From the NCBI RefSeq assembly GCF_040183065.1, contig NC_091132.1, positions 158,260,102 to 158,324,101 of the forward strand: a stretch of DNA of 64,000 nucleotides. The letters run 5' to 3'. Position 1 is the first letter of the stretch, and every line of letters begins with the position of its first letter. Below, piece after piece: positions 34,096 through 47,400 of this stretch. This DNA is from Periplaneta americana. Taxonomy: Eukaryota > Arthropoda > Insecta > Blattodea > Blattidae. The translations under genes were made by a program, and so were the position numbers. The notes beneath the pieces were generated by a model that made no database searches, was not told the DNA's origin, and saw only the letters and a program-made list of their open reading frames with translations.

Positions 34096-37000
34096 CTGTA
34101 AAGGAAAGATACTATCAGACTGTAAAATACTCGCAACATATATACATACAATTATTGCATATTCATATCGAAACAAACCCATTTCAGCAGGAGGTATATC
34201 GTCTTCAGTGATGCATCCTTGTAAATACTTAATTACTAATGTTGCAAGTATCAAAATTCTCAACAATTTGGACTTCACCTGTACAATAAATGTTATAAGG
34301 ATTACATAACGTTAGTCAATTCTTGGTTGGTTTTTAGTCTTAATAAACATTTCTGTCCAAACTCACCTGCCTTTGCTTTATTTTTTCTCGACACGAGCGT
34401 GCTATTTTCTGCGATTATTTTGAAATCCGGTCTTGCAAATGTGCTGTAAGTTTTTCTATCCCTTATTCTTGTGATATACTGAGTGATTCACGAGGATATA
34501 CAGTCCTTTACGAAACTTATTTCTGAAGACATTCTGAGCAAAAAATATCATATAAACATTAGTCCTATTCTCATTATTTACAGAGTTACGTTTCGTTATT
34601 GGAACGCATTGCTGTAAACGCGTGATCTTGGTCAGTGTGCAGTCAGCAGCCAGCAGCCAGCGCGAGCGCTATGGAATTCAAAGATAGCCGTATGCAGTTA
34701 CGTAGAGCGACGAGTGCCATTCACAAGCTTGCGGCCAAGTGTACCCAAGTGGACGGCGAAATTTTCTAAATGTGTTGTGAACTCTCCAAGACTGTAAATT
34801 AGGACGAAAATTAAACTGCCAATAATTAAGTCGGTGGAAGTGGTGTGATTTGTAATAATTGTTGTGATGTGTGTAATAATAATGTAATTCTCTAGTTAAA
34901 ATTAGGAAAAGATGTCTGTACGAAGCAACTAAAGAGTGTTCGGCACATTTACAGCTTCATAATGCTTGCCAATTAAAGAAATGATACTTCTGAATGGTTC
35001 GTTCTCTATTTCAATTAGTCCTTCGCCTACAAACAATTTTAAATTAGTGTAACCCTGAAAATATTGAGAGTTGGAACTATGTTTATATCACATTTCTTGC
35101 TCAAAATTTCTTGAGAAATAAGCTCCGTAAAAGAAGGTAAATTCTCGTGAATCACCCCGTATAAATTGTTTAACTCTGTTAAGTTAGTCACTTTAAAATG
35201 TGGCATTGCGACTTTACTGATTCCATTTCGTAGTAAGTATTATCAACAGTAATCTTACTAGAGGTTTTGATGTATGTAGAGAAAATCAAATCTCGAGTGG
35301 GATTTAATTGACTATTACAGGATTAGAAGAAAGTATATAAAGATTAGAAGTAATAACGCACTGTAATATAATATGATTTTGACTTACTAAAATTCTACTT
35401 CACTAATGTTAGCTTTTCCAAAATGTTTGAACGGAGCCGCCATTTTCAGTTGACTAACTATTGTTTTTTTTATTTTATTGGGTTATTTTACGACGCTGTA
35501 TCAACATCTAGGTTATTTAGTGTCTGAATGATATGAAGGTGATAATGCCGGTGAAATGAGTCCGGGATTCAGCACCGAAAGTTACCGAGCATTTGCTAGT
35601 ATTGGGTTGAGGGAAAACACCGGAAAAAACCTCAAGCAGGTAACTTGCCTCGACCGGGATTCGAACCCGGGCCAGCTGGTTTCGCGACGAGACGCGCTGA
35701 CCATTACTCCACAGGTGTGGACTTGACTATCTCTGCGGGAAACGATCGCAAAGCATATTTTATGGTACCGTAAACAATCTGCAGTTTGAAATGTTGGCAA
35801 ACGAAAAACAAATGCTAGGGAAGTGTAGCGATTAGGAGCCACGATTTGTTGAAACACTTTCTTTCGTACCGTTTTAATGATCAAAAGTACTATGACGTAG
35901 TAAAATTGTAATAGTCATTACAAAATTTGTTTTGGTATAATTTCTAATTTGGTATTTATTTGCGAACGTAAAACAAGTAATAATGCTTTCAAATCTCTGC
36001 AACAATGTAGTTACAATTACAAAAGAATATGGACTTCCTAAATAATTTTTTTTTTTCCTTTGCCTTAAAGATAAATATAGTTGTACTCAGCGACATAAAA
36101 GCATTCAATGACTCAATTGAAAGAAGTATTTGAGATGTCTGTAGAAAATTTAAGACTTGCATACATTACTATTGAATGCATTTTGGTCCATGAGCAGCTT
36201 CCTAAAGAAATGAGACATACATGAGATATAAATAAACAAAAACAAATATATAAAAAAACAAATATATAAATAAAAAAGTCTATGTAATTAATAATAATCG
36301 CATTTAATTTTATATGTGGTATAGAACTGCTATCAAGAGTAGGGTTCCCAGACGTGCCGTAAAACACAGGTTGGTGCCGTTTATCGCTAATACATCACAT
36401 TGTCCCGAGAAAAGTCTTCTGCACAGCTTTCTGTCCCGTATTATAGAGTTCGAAACCGAGAAGAGAATGGAAAACTTACACTGTCTGTTCTATATAACAA
36501 ATTTCAAACAGCGCACTTCGTCAATGCAGGTGAGTGTAGATGGGCTAAAATGAAAAAATATTATTGTGAATTATTAATTTCTCAAGACGAGTGATGGCAA
36601 CACCAAACATCTAGATGAAGTCTGGGTGGATCTTCTTAAGAGTACGGAAGGAGAACTCTCAAATTTGAAGACTATAGTGGAGTTCATTATGTGTATTCCT
36701 GGAACAAATGTGTGTGTCGAAAGATTATTTTCTCGCATGAATGCTCTATGGACTGATGAGAAAAATAAATTGTCTGTAAAAACAGTAAAATCAATGCTTG
36801 TTGTAAAATCATTCTTCAGTGAGGACAGTGTTGCTTTTGATGACATGATTCTTCAAAATAAACAATTGTTAAGTGAAATTAATTCTTCAGAGAACTATTG
36901 CAAGGCCAAGGTAGATTGATTTCTAAGAATATTGTCACGTGAGTAGTGTATTTTGTAGCTATTTCTGTAATAGTGATAGATTTATTGATATTAGTTCACA

Positions 37001-40000
37001 AAAGTACAGAACTTAATAATTTAACAAAAAGATCTATATACAAAAGTAGTTATACTTAATAAATAAACAATTTCCTAAACTAATTAATTTATCGCATATC
37101 TCAATAATGTATTGGTTCAAACTTGCACTTAAGTCTGGTTTTAGTGCATGTTTAAACCAATCGCAAAAACCATTAAGACTTTAAACCTTATTTATCTGCT
37201 CCTTTTCACTATTTACTACCCTAAATATTTTAATACTTTTTTTAATTTTAACTCTAAAATAAACAAGTGTAAATCAATCTTTCCTGTTGCTCTATTTATC
37301 CAGTATTTATGTTTAATTTTTAGGTCTTATTTTACACAATAACTTATTATTTCAAATAGGTGAGCAGATGTCGACATACTGAAAGTCATGAGCCTGAAAT
37401 AGCTGAATCGGTACATTCCATATGTAGCTTAATCTTTACTCTTGCAATATTTTCTTGTCCGCAGAATCGTTTGCGTAACTTCAATGAAGACTACCGCATA
37501 CCTGTTTCAACACAAACTTGATAAGTTGCTTACATAATCAACATCAATTTAGTTTCATCATTGTATCGCATGCACTCACTTTCGATTCATTGCTATTATG
37601 ATGATTAATAAACTTATTATAAATGCATTCTTATTGAATTTAAAATATAGTAGTTAGCTATTTTTGTAATTACTTAACGCAACTTATATAAAGAAGTTTA
37701 GTTTCATTTTGGAGATGCCGATAAGCTTAATGTTTTACAATGTCAGTTTTTTATTTTCCACCTTTGCTTATCTTATTGTATTTGGATTTATATTAACGTT
37801 TTCGATACTCAGTGTGTATCATCCTCAGATATGTATGTCAATATGTGTTGTGAAGACTTAGCCTCTTATTGTGTAGTGGGTTATTCACGTGCGTGTGACC
37901 TATCATGATTTCTTAATTTAGCTAAAATTACTATAAGTGTACTTGATGCAGTACAAAACTTAACGAGGCCCAATTAGACAATAACCTAATCAAACAAGTT
38001 ACTCAATTACTGAAAACATCTTTAAAACAGAACTACTTTAAATTCGACACTAAAATATACACCCAATCAACAGGATTAGCCATGGGTAACCCCTCTCCGG
38101 ATTTTTAGCTAACATATTTTTACTAGATCTAGAAAACAAACACATAAACAACCTAAGGAAAAAATTCAACTTTAGTATTTACGTTGACGATACATTAATA
38201 CTATATGAAAACACTCAAAACATAGACAATCAAATATTAAATGAATTCAACAAATTGCACCAAAATATAAAATTCACACTAGAACAAAGTAACAATAAAA
38301 ATAGTCTCAATTTTCTAGACCTCAATATAACAATAGAACCCCAAATAATAACATTCAACATACACAGAAAACAAACCTCAACCACACACTCTATAAACAA
38401 ACATTCTACGCACCCCATTACACACAAAATCAGTAAATTCCGTTTTCTTATTGACAGATAGCTTACAACCCCACTAAACAAAGATAATTATAACAAAGAA
38501 CTAAATTACATAAAAAAACTAGCTAGAGAAAACGGATACGAAAACCAATTAATCAATAAATTAATACAAAAAAGAAAATTAAAACTAAATAAAAAAGACT
38601 CCACTACACTCCAACCCGTAAAAATAAAAAACAAAAAACAATGGCACAGTTTGACTTTCTATGGGAAAATATCAAACAAACTCTGTAATTTTTTCAAAAA
38701 AACAAAACATCAATATAGCTCCCAGCACCAACAACAAACTAAACAATATAATCCCGAACAAAACCAACAACAACGAACCATTATTAAACAGTGGAATATA
38801 TCAATTGAAATGTAAAAACTGCCCCAAAACATACATAGGTCAGACTCGACGTAACTTCAAAATTAGATACCGTGAACATACCTCCGATTTAATTTACAAT
38901 AGGAACAAATCCAAATTTGCACAGCACCTCATCGAGGAAGATCATGAATTTACAAATATAAATGACACATTAAAAATATAAAAAATCACAAATAACTCCA
39001 CAATAGACACCGCGGAACAATTCCACATTATAAAAGAATTTAACTCAGGAAAACCCCTTCTCAACGAACAAATAGCCAATACAAATAACCCACTTTTTAA
39101 CTTATTTAAATTATTCCCGCCAAAACAAACATACACAACAACTACACAGGTCCCACCAATCCCCTCTCCACTTCCTATTCCAGATGACGTACATTAAGGA
39201 AATACTGTAATTGAGCCCGCCATTCTAGTCTCAGCCATGCACCACACAGGAACACTCCGACATCAGCTATAATTGTAAGTATTTTCCATGCATCAGTTTT
39301 ACGCGAGATAAATTTCAACTTAACAATAAAACAAAATCGTCTTAATTCAATCTATTAATACAATGTAAATTGTTGCAGACACGCACGGCTGAACTAGATA
39401 TACGGGACTCAACAAAAATATCTTGTATCATATACGTCTAAGTACTTACATACAGCTACAGCATCAATGATCTTCACAGTAGTCAACATGAACAACAAAT
39501 TTTACAAAATTTAAAAAACAATAAGCGTACAAAAAACTCCAACAACATACAATACCATACTACAGATAATCAGTGAAAGTGCGTCAGAAAGACAGTGTTT
39601 TTTAACCAAGAACAGTAATAATAACCCAATTTTACGACATAACAGGCTAACACAGCCAATCATCAATATGATAAAAGTGCCATAGTGTTTACAGTGTTTT
39701 ACAGTGTTTTTACAGTGTATATTTTACTTGTTTATACTTATGTGTCATAATATTGGTTTTAACATAATTTCCTATTTACCTATGTGTGCTTTCAAAAGAA
39801 AGAATGTTAACAGAATCATAACAAGCAACCACACACTGCATCAAGTACACTTATAGTAATTTTAGCTAAATTAAGAAATTATGATAGGTCACACGCACGT
39901 GAATAACCCACTATACAATAAGAGGCTAAGTCTTCACAACACATATTGACATATATATCTGAGGATGATACACACTGAGTATCGAAAACGTTAATATAAA

Positions 40001-43000
40001 TCCAAATGCAATAAGATAAGCAAAGGTGGAAAATAAAAAACTGACATTGTAAGACATTATATAAAGAAGCTTAAACTTAATCCAAATATGCTCCCTAACA
40101 ATTTTGTTTACTTGCCCTTAGTTAGTTAGTAAAATGTTTGAGTAGTAAACTTTACTACACATACACTTCGAAAGATTGGCATATTTCATGGAAGCACATA
40201 CTAAACTTACTCAGTGACATCTGGTACGTATCCCGTATTTTTCCCAACATATCTGGGAACCCTAATCAAGAGAGCTACTGACAAACACTTGGACAAAATT
40301 GGAATAATTTCTGCATCATTTTGTCCAGTGCGCAGTCTTTAGGAAGAAGTACATCAGAATCATTTACAGAGATGTCCAGCCCTTTCCTCTGAAACAGCAA
40401 CATTATCCTGTTCTCTTACGTGCTGTTCTTCAATTTCATTCCTGCGCAACACGCGTTCAAACCTTACCTCCCCTGATGTCCCTCTTCTACCTGCAGTTTT
40501 ATGCCAGACGTCAAAAATCATAATTACATAATATCTAAAATACTTCAACCTTTAATTAATGTTTATGTCTTATTTATATGTTCGTCTTTCATAGAATTTT
40601 CTAACTTCATTACACATTGTTACTGCTGAATATTTTTGGACAAGACGCATCTCAGGCACTAATAACATAACTGTCTCATTTATATGATCGTGATTTTCCC
40701 TACAACCACAATTTCTTAGTTACTGCAACATTTTCTACATCCATGACTCAACACTGGGTAGTCGTACAGTTATATGCAGTCTTTTACAGAGAAATACTCG
40801 GCTATCCCATAACTAGAAAATCATAAATTGCCGTGCTGATTTCATGACAGCACAACTCCAAACTCAATATGTGTGAGAAATATTGGAGAGCACGAGAGTT
40901 AATGGCTTTGTAGCTAAAAACTCTGCATTATTTAATAACAACACCAAATTGTTTATAGTGTGAGTGAGACAATAGGGCCATGTGCTGAAACGATGGAGTG
41001 AGAACGTAACAGGCCACCAGGCTTCATACGGGATAGGAAGAAGAACGAGAAGAAACAGAAATATATAAAACAGCTAGATTAATATTACCCAATGACTTTG
41101 TAAAAGTGATGAGCTGTTCGCAGAAAAACACTTGGAATGGACTCAAAATGGTAGTACATTATTTCCATGGGAATTACAAAGATCCCAATTTTAAAGAAAT
41201 TGTATTAAGATAAAGAGTTTCAAGACCTTGGGCTGCAATATGTGTGTGAGGGATCACTACTTGCATATCTATCTACAATATTTGCCTGACAATCTAGGCA
41301 CTTCTAGTGAACAACTTGAAGAAAAGATTGAACAGTACTTATGAAAGTGAGATACCAAGGGAAGTGAAGTGTGAATGTGATGACTGATAATTGCTGGATG
41401 ATTCAGATAGACAGTTCTTCCGAAGGCGCTTCTAGACAGTCAAGTAAATGGAAACTTCTAACATAATGAACTCTCCATGCACGCACACCACACTCACCTT
41501 TCTGCTAAACTCTCGTTGTCCTCTGCCGTTAGTTCCATCCTTGGCTGCTCATTCACTGTGTCCAAGTCACTCTGCTCTTCCTAAAAATACAGAAGAAACA
41601 GAAGAAAAAGATAGCACAATTTACATTAACAAAAGCACACCGAAATTCGTATTAGGCCTTGTAGAATTAGATAATAGAAGACAATTCTTAGGGCAAATTT
41701 TTCATGGGGTAACTCTTTTCCTTATAGATACCTATACTTTGACTTGTGCCATGTTTCATATTCTGCCGCTCACCAGTGGGTCGTTTGAGTATGCCATGGC
41801 ACACTCGTGGAACATGGCTGTTATAGACTAAGTATTTAATTATTTATAATAGCAGAAATTATCTATGAGCGAATAATTCATTTTCTAGTCACGAATTTGG
41901 TGAATTTTTAAGTGCTTTATCTTACAACATTTTAACAACTTCAATGGTTATCCAGTGTCCCAGTGACGACAGCAAAATTTGTCTAGGGTTCAGCACCGAA
42001 ACTTAACCAGCATTTTCTCTCAATGGATTAAGGGATAAAACCTTACAAAGCTTCAAACAGGTAACTAGTCACAACTGGTGTCTGGACACCGATTATCTAC
42101 TTTCACTATCAGGCATGGTAATTGTAACTCCACACTTTTGAACAAATTGGTACAATCCCCATTTCTCAGGCAATGTCTAATACTAAGTCAATATATGACC
42201 TCAAACTTTCACATTACCAGGTATATATTGATCCAGTTCAGTTTGGTATCGATAGTACTTCTGTGCTCATTATATTCTTCCTCCACTTTCGCTCCAAAAA
42301 ATTTGTCAGGCAAAATCATGAAGTATACAATCCGATACACAAAGATCCTTTCCTATGGCAATACTGATCATTACATTGTACACAAAAAATTGATTAGAAA
42401 ATTGGTTGAACAATTTTGTAAACTTCATAAATATCCTGAGAATTTTAACTAAGTTGGAGTCTAGTCATAAGAACTAAAGGAAATTCAAATATATAGTTTA
42501 TTTCTAGTGATTTTAAAATTGGTAAAATGAAGTTTGTAATTTTACGTTTCCCTACCTATATTAAAATTAAATGCACTATACTGACAAAATAAGAGTAAAT
42601 AAAATAAACAACAGTTTGCTGCATGTTGTACCAGCATGTATATATCAACATTTTGCAAAATTTAGAGCCTATTCCACAATACACTCAAAAACAGCTATAT
42701 AATTTATAACAAAAGTTAGAAAATATCTTCTCGCATGGATAAGATAATATTCTACAAAAGATACATTGCAAATATGTAAATATTTTAAAACAAAAAGGTG
42801 AAAAAATGAAAGGCAGCATTAGTTCTCTGCAAAATGACATATCTTGCAACACTAAACAGTGATAAGTGTATTTTTCTCAATCATAAAATAAAAGTCACTG
42901 CAAATAATGTTGCAAAGAGGTAGTGTCTATGACAATCAAAATAAAAGATAAACATTGGAAGTAGAACACAGTGCATTCCTTATACTCCACTCACCTCTGA

Positions 43001-44378
43001 TTCACGTTTCAACACAGGGAAAGAAATTGGCACCGGATCTTCCTCAAATTTTATCTCTGATATGAGATCAGGGCTCTGGTTCACATATTCCTCTTTTATA
43101 CCAGTCACATGCTGATCCAAGCAATTCCGTTCCTGTAGTATAAAAAGAAGTCTCAAATAAGTAATTTATTACTAGACATTAGAAGACGACTACTAACATT
43201 ACAAGGTTACTCTCTATATATCTGTATGAAACAGGTTAAGAGTATGAGCAATGGGGCGAGAATTCAAATACAAATGCAAATTTTTTATGCTGAAAGATTT
43301 TTAGACATGTTATGAAGGTCTGTAATAATACAAAAAGCAAATCGTGCATATTTCGGCCATTCCTGCATATAATATACATTTGCGCCTATATTGTAGCATA
43401 TTTTAAAGCCTGTGTTCGATTAAACCCAAAATTAGAATTCTTTTGCAGAAAAATAAAATAAAACAATAGGAATTTTGTTAACTGTAATGGATGGATAGAA
43501 AATACTTATCTATGAAGGGAAACTATGATAAAACATCACTGCCTGCTTTTGCTCCATTGAACTGGTGCACAAAAAGACACATTCCCAAATATCCCTACCT
43601 ACCTGATTTTAACACCCCTAACCTCCTTTTATAAAGTTCTCGTCGAGAAGTTCTCGATCTATTATACACGATGGCAATGTTACTAGTCAAGAAGGCTTTG
43701 TTGATTCAGTTTCATTTTTATTAAAATGCAACATTCCACTTCAATTATCCGAATCCCAATAATCAACGTCACTTGACAGATGATTTTCAATAATTCTTAA
43801 TATTAAACAATCTCTGATATGTGACTATCCATAATATCATATAGCAGAAGATATAACATAACCTAACTAATATACTGAACGCAAGTGTTAGAAAAGTTTT
43901 AATTAACGATGATAACATAAAAAATAAACATGAATAATTTCAAAAGGAATAATTATTGAATGTACAATTTTCAAATTTCAACGTGGTTGGTGGTTCAATT
44001 GATGTTATATTGGACGTGTGCGTAATAGAAGTGGAACTCGTTGATTTAGGCCTACATGGTGTATTCAACTTATTCAGGATTTCCGAATGAATAATTTTAA
44101 AAGGAATAATTATTGAATGTACAATTTTCAAATTTGAATGTGGTTGTTGGTTCAATTGATGTTATATTGGACGTGTGCGTAATAGAAGTGGAACTCGTTG
44201 ATTTAGGCCTACATGGTGTATTCAACTTATTCAGGATTTCCGAATAGTGCTCTTCATTTATTTGTAAATCGGATTTCAGAAAATGCATAGGTATGATCAG
44301 TGATTTTTATTAATTCTTGTTCTTGAATGCCAATGCGAGTCATATTTGAAACTGCTGTGCATCGACTGGAGTGGTTTG

Positions 44379-44460
<82 letters not shown>

Positions 44461-47400
44461 ACATCCAGACCAGCGCAGTTTCAAATGTTGGCAAATAAAG
44501 ATACAAATGCTAGGGACGCGATAAAATTAAACAAATGCTAGGGACGCGAAAAAATTGTGCGATAAGCAGCCATGAATCGTTGAAATACGTCCTTTCGTAC
44601 CGTTTTATTGGTCAAAAGTAGTATGAAGTAGTAAGAGTGTAATAGTCAAAATAATCCCACAGTCTAGTATATACAGTCACGAAGCTTCAGTTGTGACGTT
44701 GCTAAGATCAATAGACTGTGCAGGTAATATTTCGCATTGTCTGTAATGAGACGATAGTAGCGATCCTAGTGGTTAGCAACTATCTATGGATGCATATTTA
44801 TTACATATTGAGAGTCGTGACTGTATACAGAATGTTTCAAAAATACGGGGCATAATTTCAGGTATGTATTTCCCACATGTAGGCCTAGACAATTAAAATA
44901 GTTCATTACAACATGTGTCCGGAAATGCTTCATTTCCGAGTTATGGCCTTCACAACATTGAAATTCACCGGAACGTTTTTCTTTCCGCAGGTCGTTGTCA
45001 TTACAGAAGATGTCCAAAATGTCCACCTCCTGCTTTACTAAGGAAGGAAAGTTCGGATTTACACCACACTGCTGCAAGAACCACTGACAGAACCTAACTC
45101 GTGCAGGGTAATCTGCTGATGACAGGGCCTGTACACGTTGCAAATGATAAGGATACAATTGATACTCTTTCAACAGTCTCCAGACAGTCGTATGAGGAAC
45201 ATTGACTTGCAATGCTACCCTTCGTGTGCTGATAGAAGGAGTCATGTTCACAGCCTCCAGAATCTCCTCCTGTACTTCTGGAGTTGTAGATCTTGGTCGT
45301 CCCCTTCCCAAACCAGGAGAGTTAAATTTTCCATACTGGTACTCGCACAGAAGTTAATGGAGACGTACAAATGTCTTCCGATCTGGACATTGTCGCTGTG
45401 GGTACCTCTCCTAGTACAAACGACGAGCCAGCGCAGCATTGCCGTCCGCCTTACCATACATGAAGTGTAGCTCTGCCAGCTCTTGATTTAAATACATGTC
45501 GCACAGTCTAACGCCTACACAACACTGAATGTAACCTTCGCCTCGGAATGAACTGTCAGAGTGCCCTCTTAATGTCTCCTTTGACGGCAACGACCTGCGG
45601 AAAGAAAAATGTTCCGGTGAATTTCAATGTTGTGAAGGCCATAACTCGGAAATAAAGCATTTCCGGATACATGTTGTAATGAACTAGTTTGATTGTCTAC
45701 ATGTGGGAAATACATACCTGAAATTATGCCCCGTATTTTTTAAACACTCTGTATAATAGACTGCGAAAATACACTGTGGGAATGTGTAGCTATGGCAACC
45801 ATTACCGAGTAAGTATAACGAGCAATTTCGTTCTGCCACGATCACAGACTAAAAGGTGCTGCAAGTACTGTTGTAAAAGGTAGTGTGCGTTATTATGAAC
45901 ACACAAGATAAACACTGGAAGAAGAACACACAGTGCATTCTTTGTGTTGCACTCACCTCTGATTCACGTTTCACCACAGGAAACGAAATTGTCTCCGGAT
46001 CCTTCTCAAATTTTACCTCAGATGTGAGATCGTGGCTGTGGTCCTCATATTCCTCCTTTATACCAGTCACACCAGTCCGTTCTTGCCGTACAAAGAGACG
46101 TTTTAAATAAGCAATTTATTACAGGGTGTTAGACGACAACTTATTACTTTACAAGTTGGTCTGTATGTGTCCGTATGCCACAGTCTGATCACATCCCAAA
46201 GCATATGATTTCCATTATGATGAATGACAGGATTCATATGCAAATACATATTTTCATGCAAAAACATTTGTTATACATGTTATTAATGTCAGTGATGATG
46301 AATACGCAAAGTTAACTGTGCATAAGTTTTTTAATATTTCGGCAATTATTGCATTCAATATACTCGTCAGCATTATATTGTAGCATACATTCTTCATTAT
46401 GTTAGATTAGCAATTTGCGTAGTTTCTATAAAAAAAACAAGACTCTCGATTGTTCTGTTGTCAGCATATAATAATATAGTTTGGTTGACTGCATTCGAAG
46501 GCTATAAATTTTTTTCTAAATGATGGGAAATTGTGAAAAAAACCACCACTGCCTACTTTTCTTTCATTGAACTACCGCACAAAAGAAAATAATCTCAAAC
46601 ATCACTACCTCCCTGACTCTAACACCCCTATTCTCCTTTTCTATTTTTGACTTATCAATAGAAACCGCAAAATGATTGAGAGTTTTACACAGACAAAAAA
46701 AAAAAATGAATTCGTATCCTTAAGCACGATATCAAATACCTACACTGAGGGAATGTGTAGCCTGGCAATCATTAAGAGTGAGATGTAAATTGCAATATCC
46801 TTTTAAGATGTGCCCTATAAAACCAGGTAAGTTCAACATTAGACTTAGCTACAACCAGTGGCGGCTCGTGATAAAATATTGCGTGTGTTCACAATTTTGT
46901 TTTCCAAAATCGAAGAGAGTTAGAAATCGTACTTTTAGCCTAATATGAAATGTCATGATTCCAATATTTCACTAGCAAAAAAACCGTATATACATTCAAA
47001 ACAACATGTAATAATAATAATAATAATAATAATAATGAAACCCAGTCTTTTTATTTCCAATTTTTCCTGGTAAGCCAGTTTACCCAGTTCTTTACTATTC
47101 AAAATTACTTGAACAGAATTAATTGTTTACGTTTGTTAAAAATTAATACATACCACAGTGCCGTTATTTACAAACGCGTGTGTTCGGTAATATATTTTGA
47201 TTCACAACACACTGATACACTGTAGCCTATACCAGTACTGTAATCCCATTCGCATAGATTGATTTCTATAAATACATGCCAGTAAATATTATTCTTAAAT
47301 AATATACACCACATACAGATATTTAAAATTCATACCACCATCACATTCAGCCGGCACGTGTTTGAAAGCCTAACTATGCTATAGTATAGTAATTCACAAA

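Larger units (their letters stand above)
37701..40056 (+). mobile_element. Penelope-like element with inverted terminal repeats
   Basis: Arms 37728-37951 and 39836-40059 are inverse complements of about 224 bases. TTATATAAAGAAG(T/C)TTA at 37684-37700 and 40057-40073 is a probable 17-bp target duplication. The plus strand encodes a 5'-truncated RT and a GIY-YIG nuclease. It is inserted in the hAT element 36340-40264. Confidence 0.85.
36340..40264 (+). mobile_element. hAT element carrying a nested PLE
   Basis: The left end TAGGGTTCCCAGAC and right end inverse TAGGGTTCCCAGAT bound the element. ATCAAGAG is an exact 8-bp target duplication (36332-36339 and 40265-40272). Without the PLE (37701-40056) the hAT is about 1.57 kb and keeps only the 3' part of a transposase gene, so it is an internally deleted, non-autonomous copy. 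Confidence 0.85.
44658..45765. mobile_element. MITE-C copy 1, split by a DD41D derivative
   Basis: Left CACAGTCTAGTATATACAGT and right (inverse) CGCAGTCTATTATACAGT are the ends of the same MITE as 53372-53551. The right terminal repeat is interrupted at TA by 44826-45753. Without that insertion the MITE is about 180 bp. Confidence 0.7.

Noticed and set aside
42078-42452. 124-codon plus-strand frame
   Set aside because: It runs through intron and SINE-relic sequence, and the paralogous intron of gene 1 does not keep it open.
44254-44506. Reading frames with YIYIYI repeats
   Set aside because: They are translations of the TA microsatellite.
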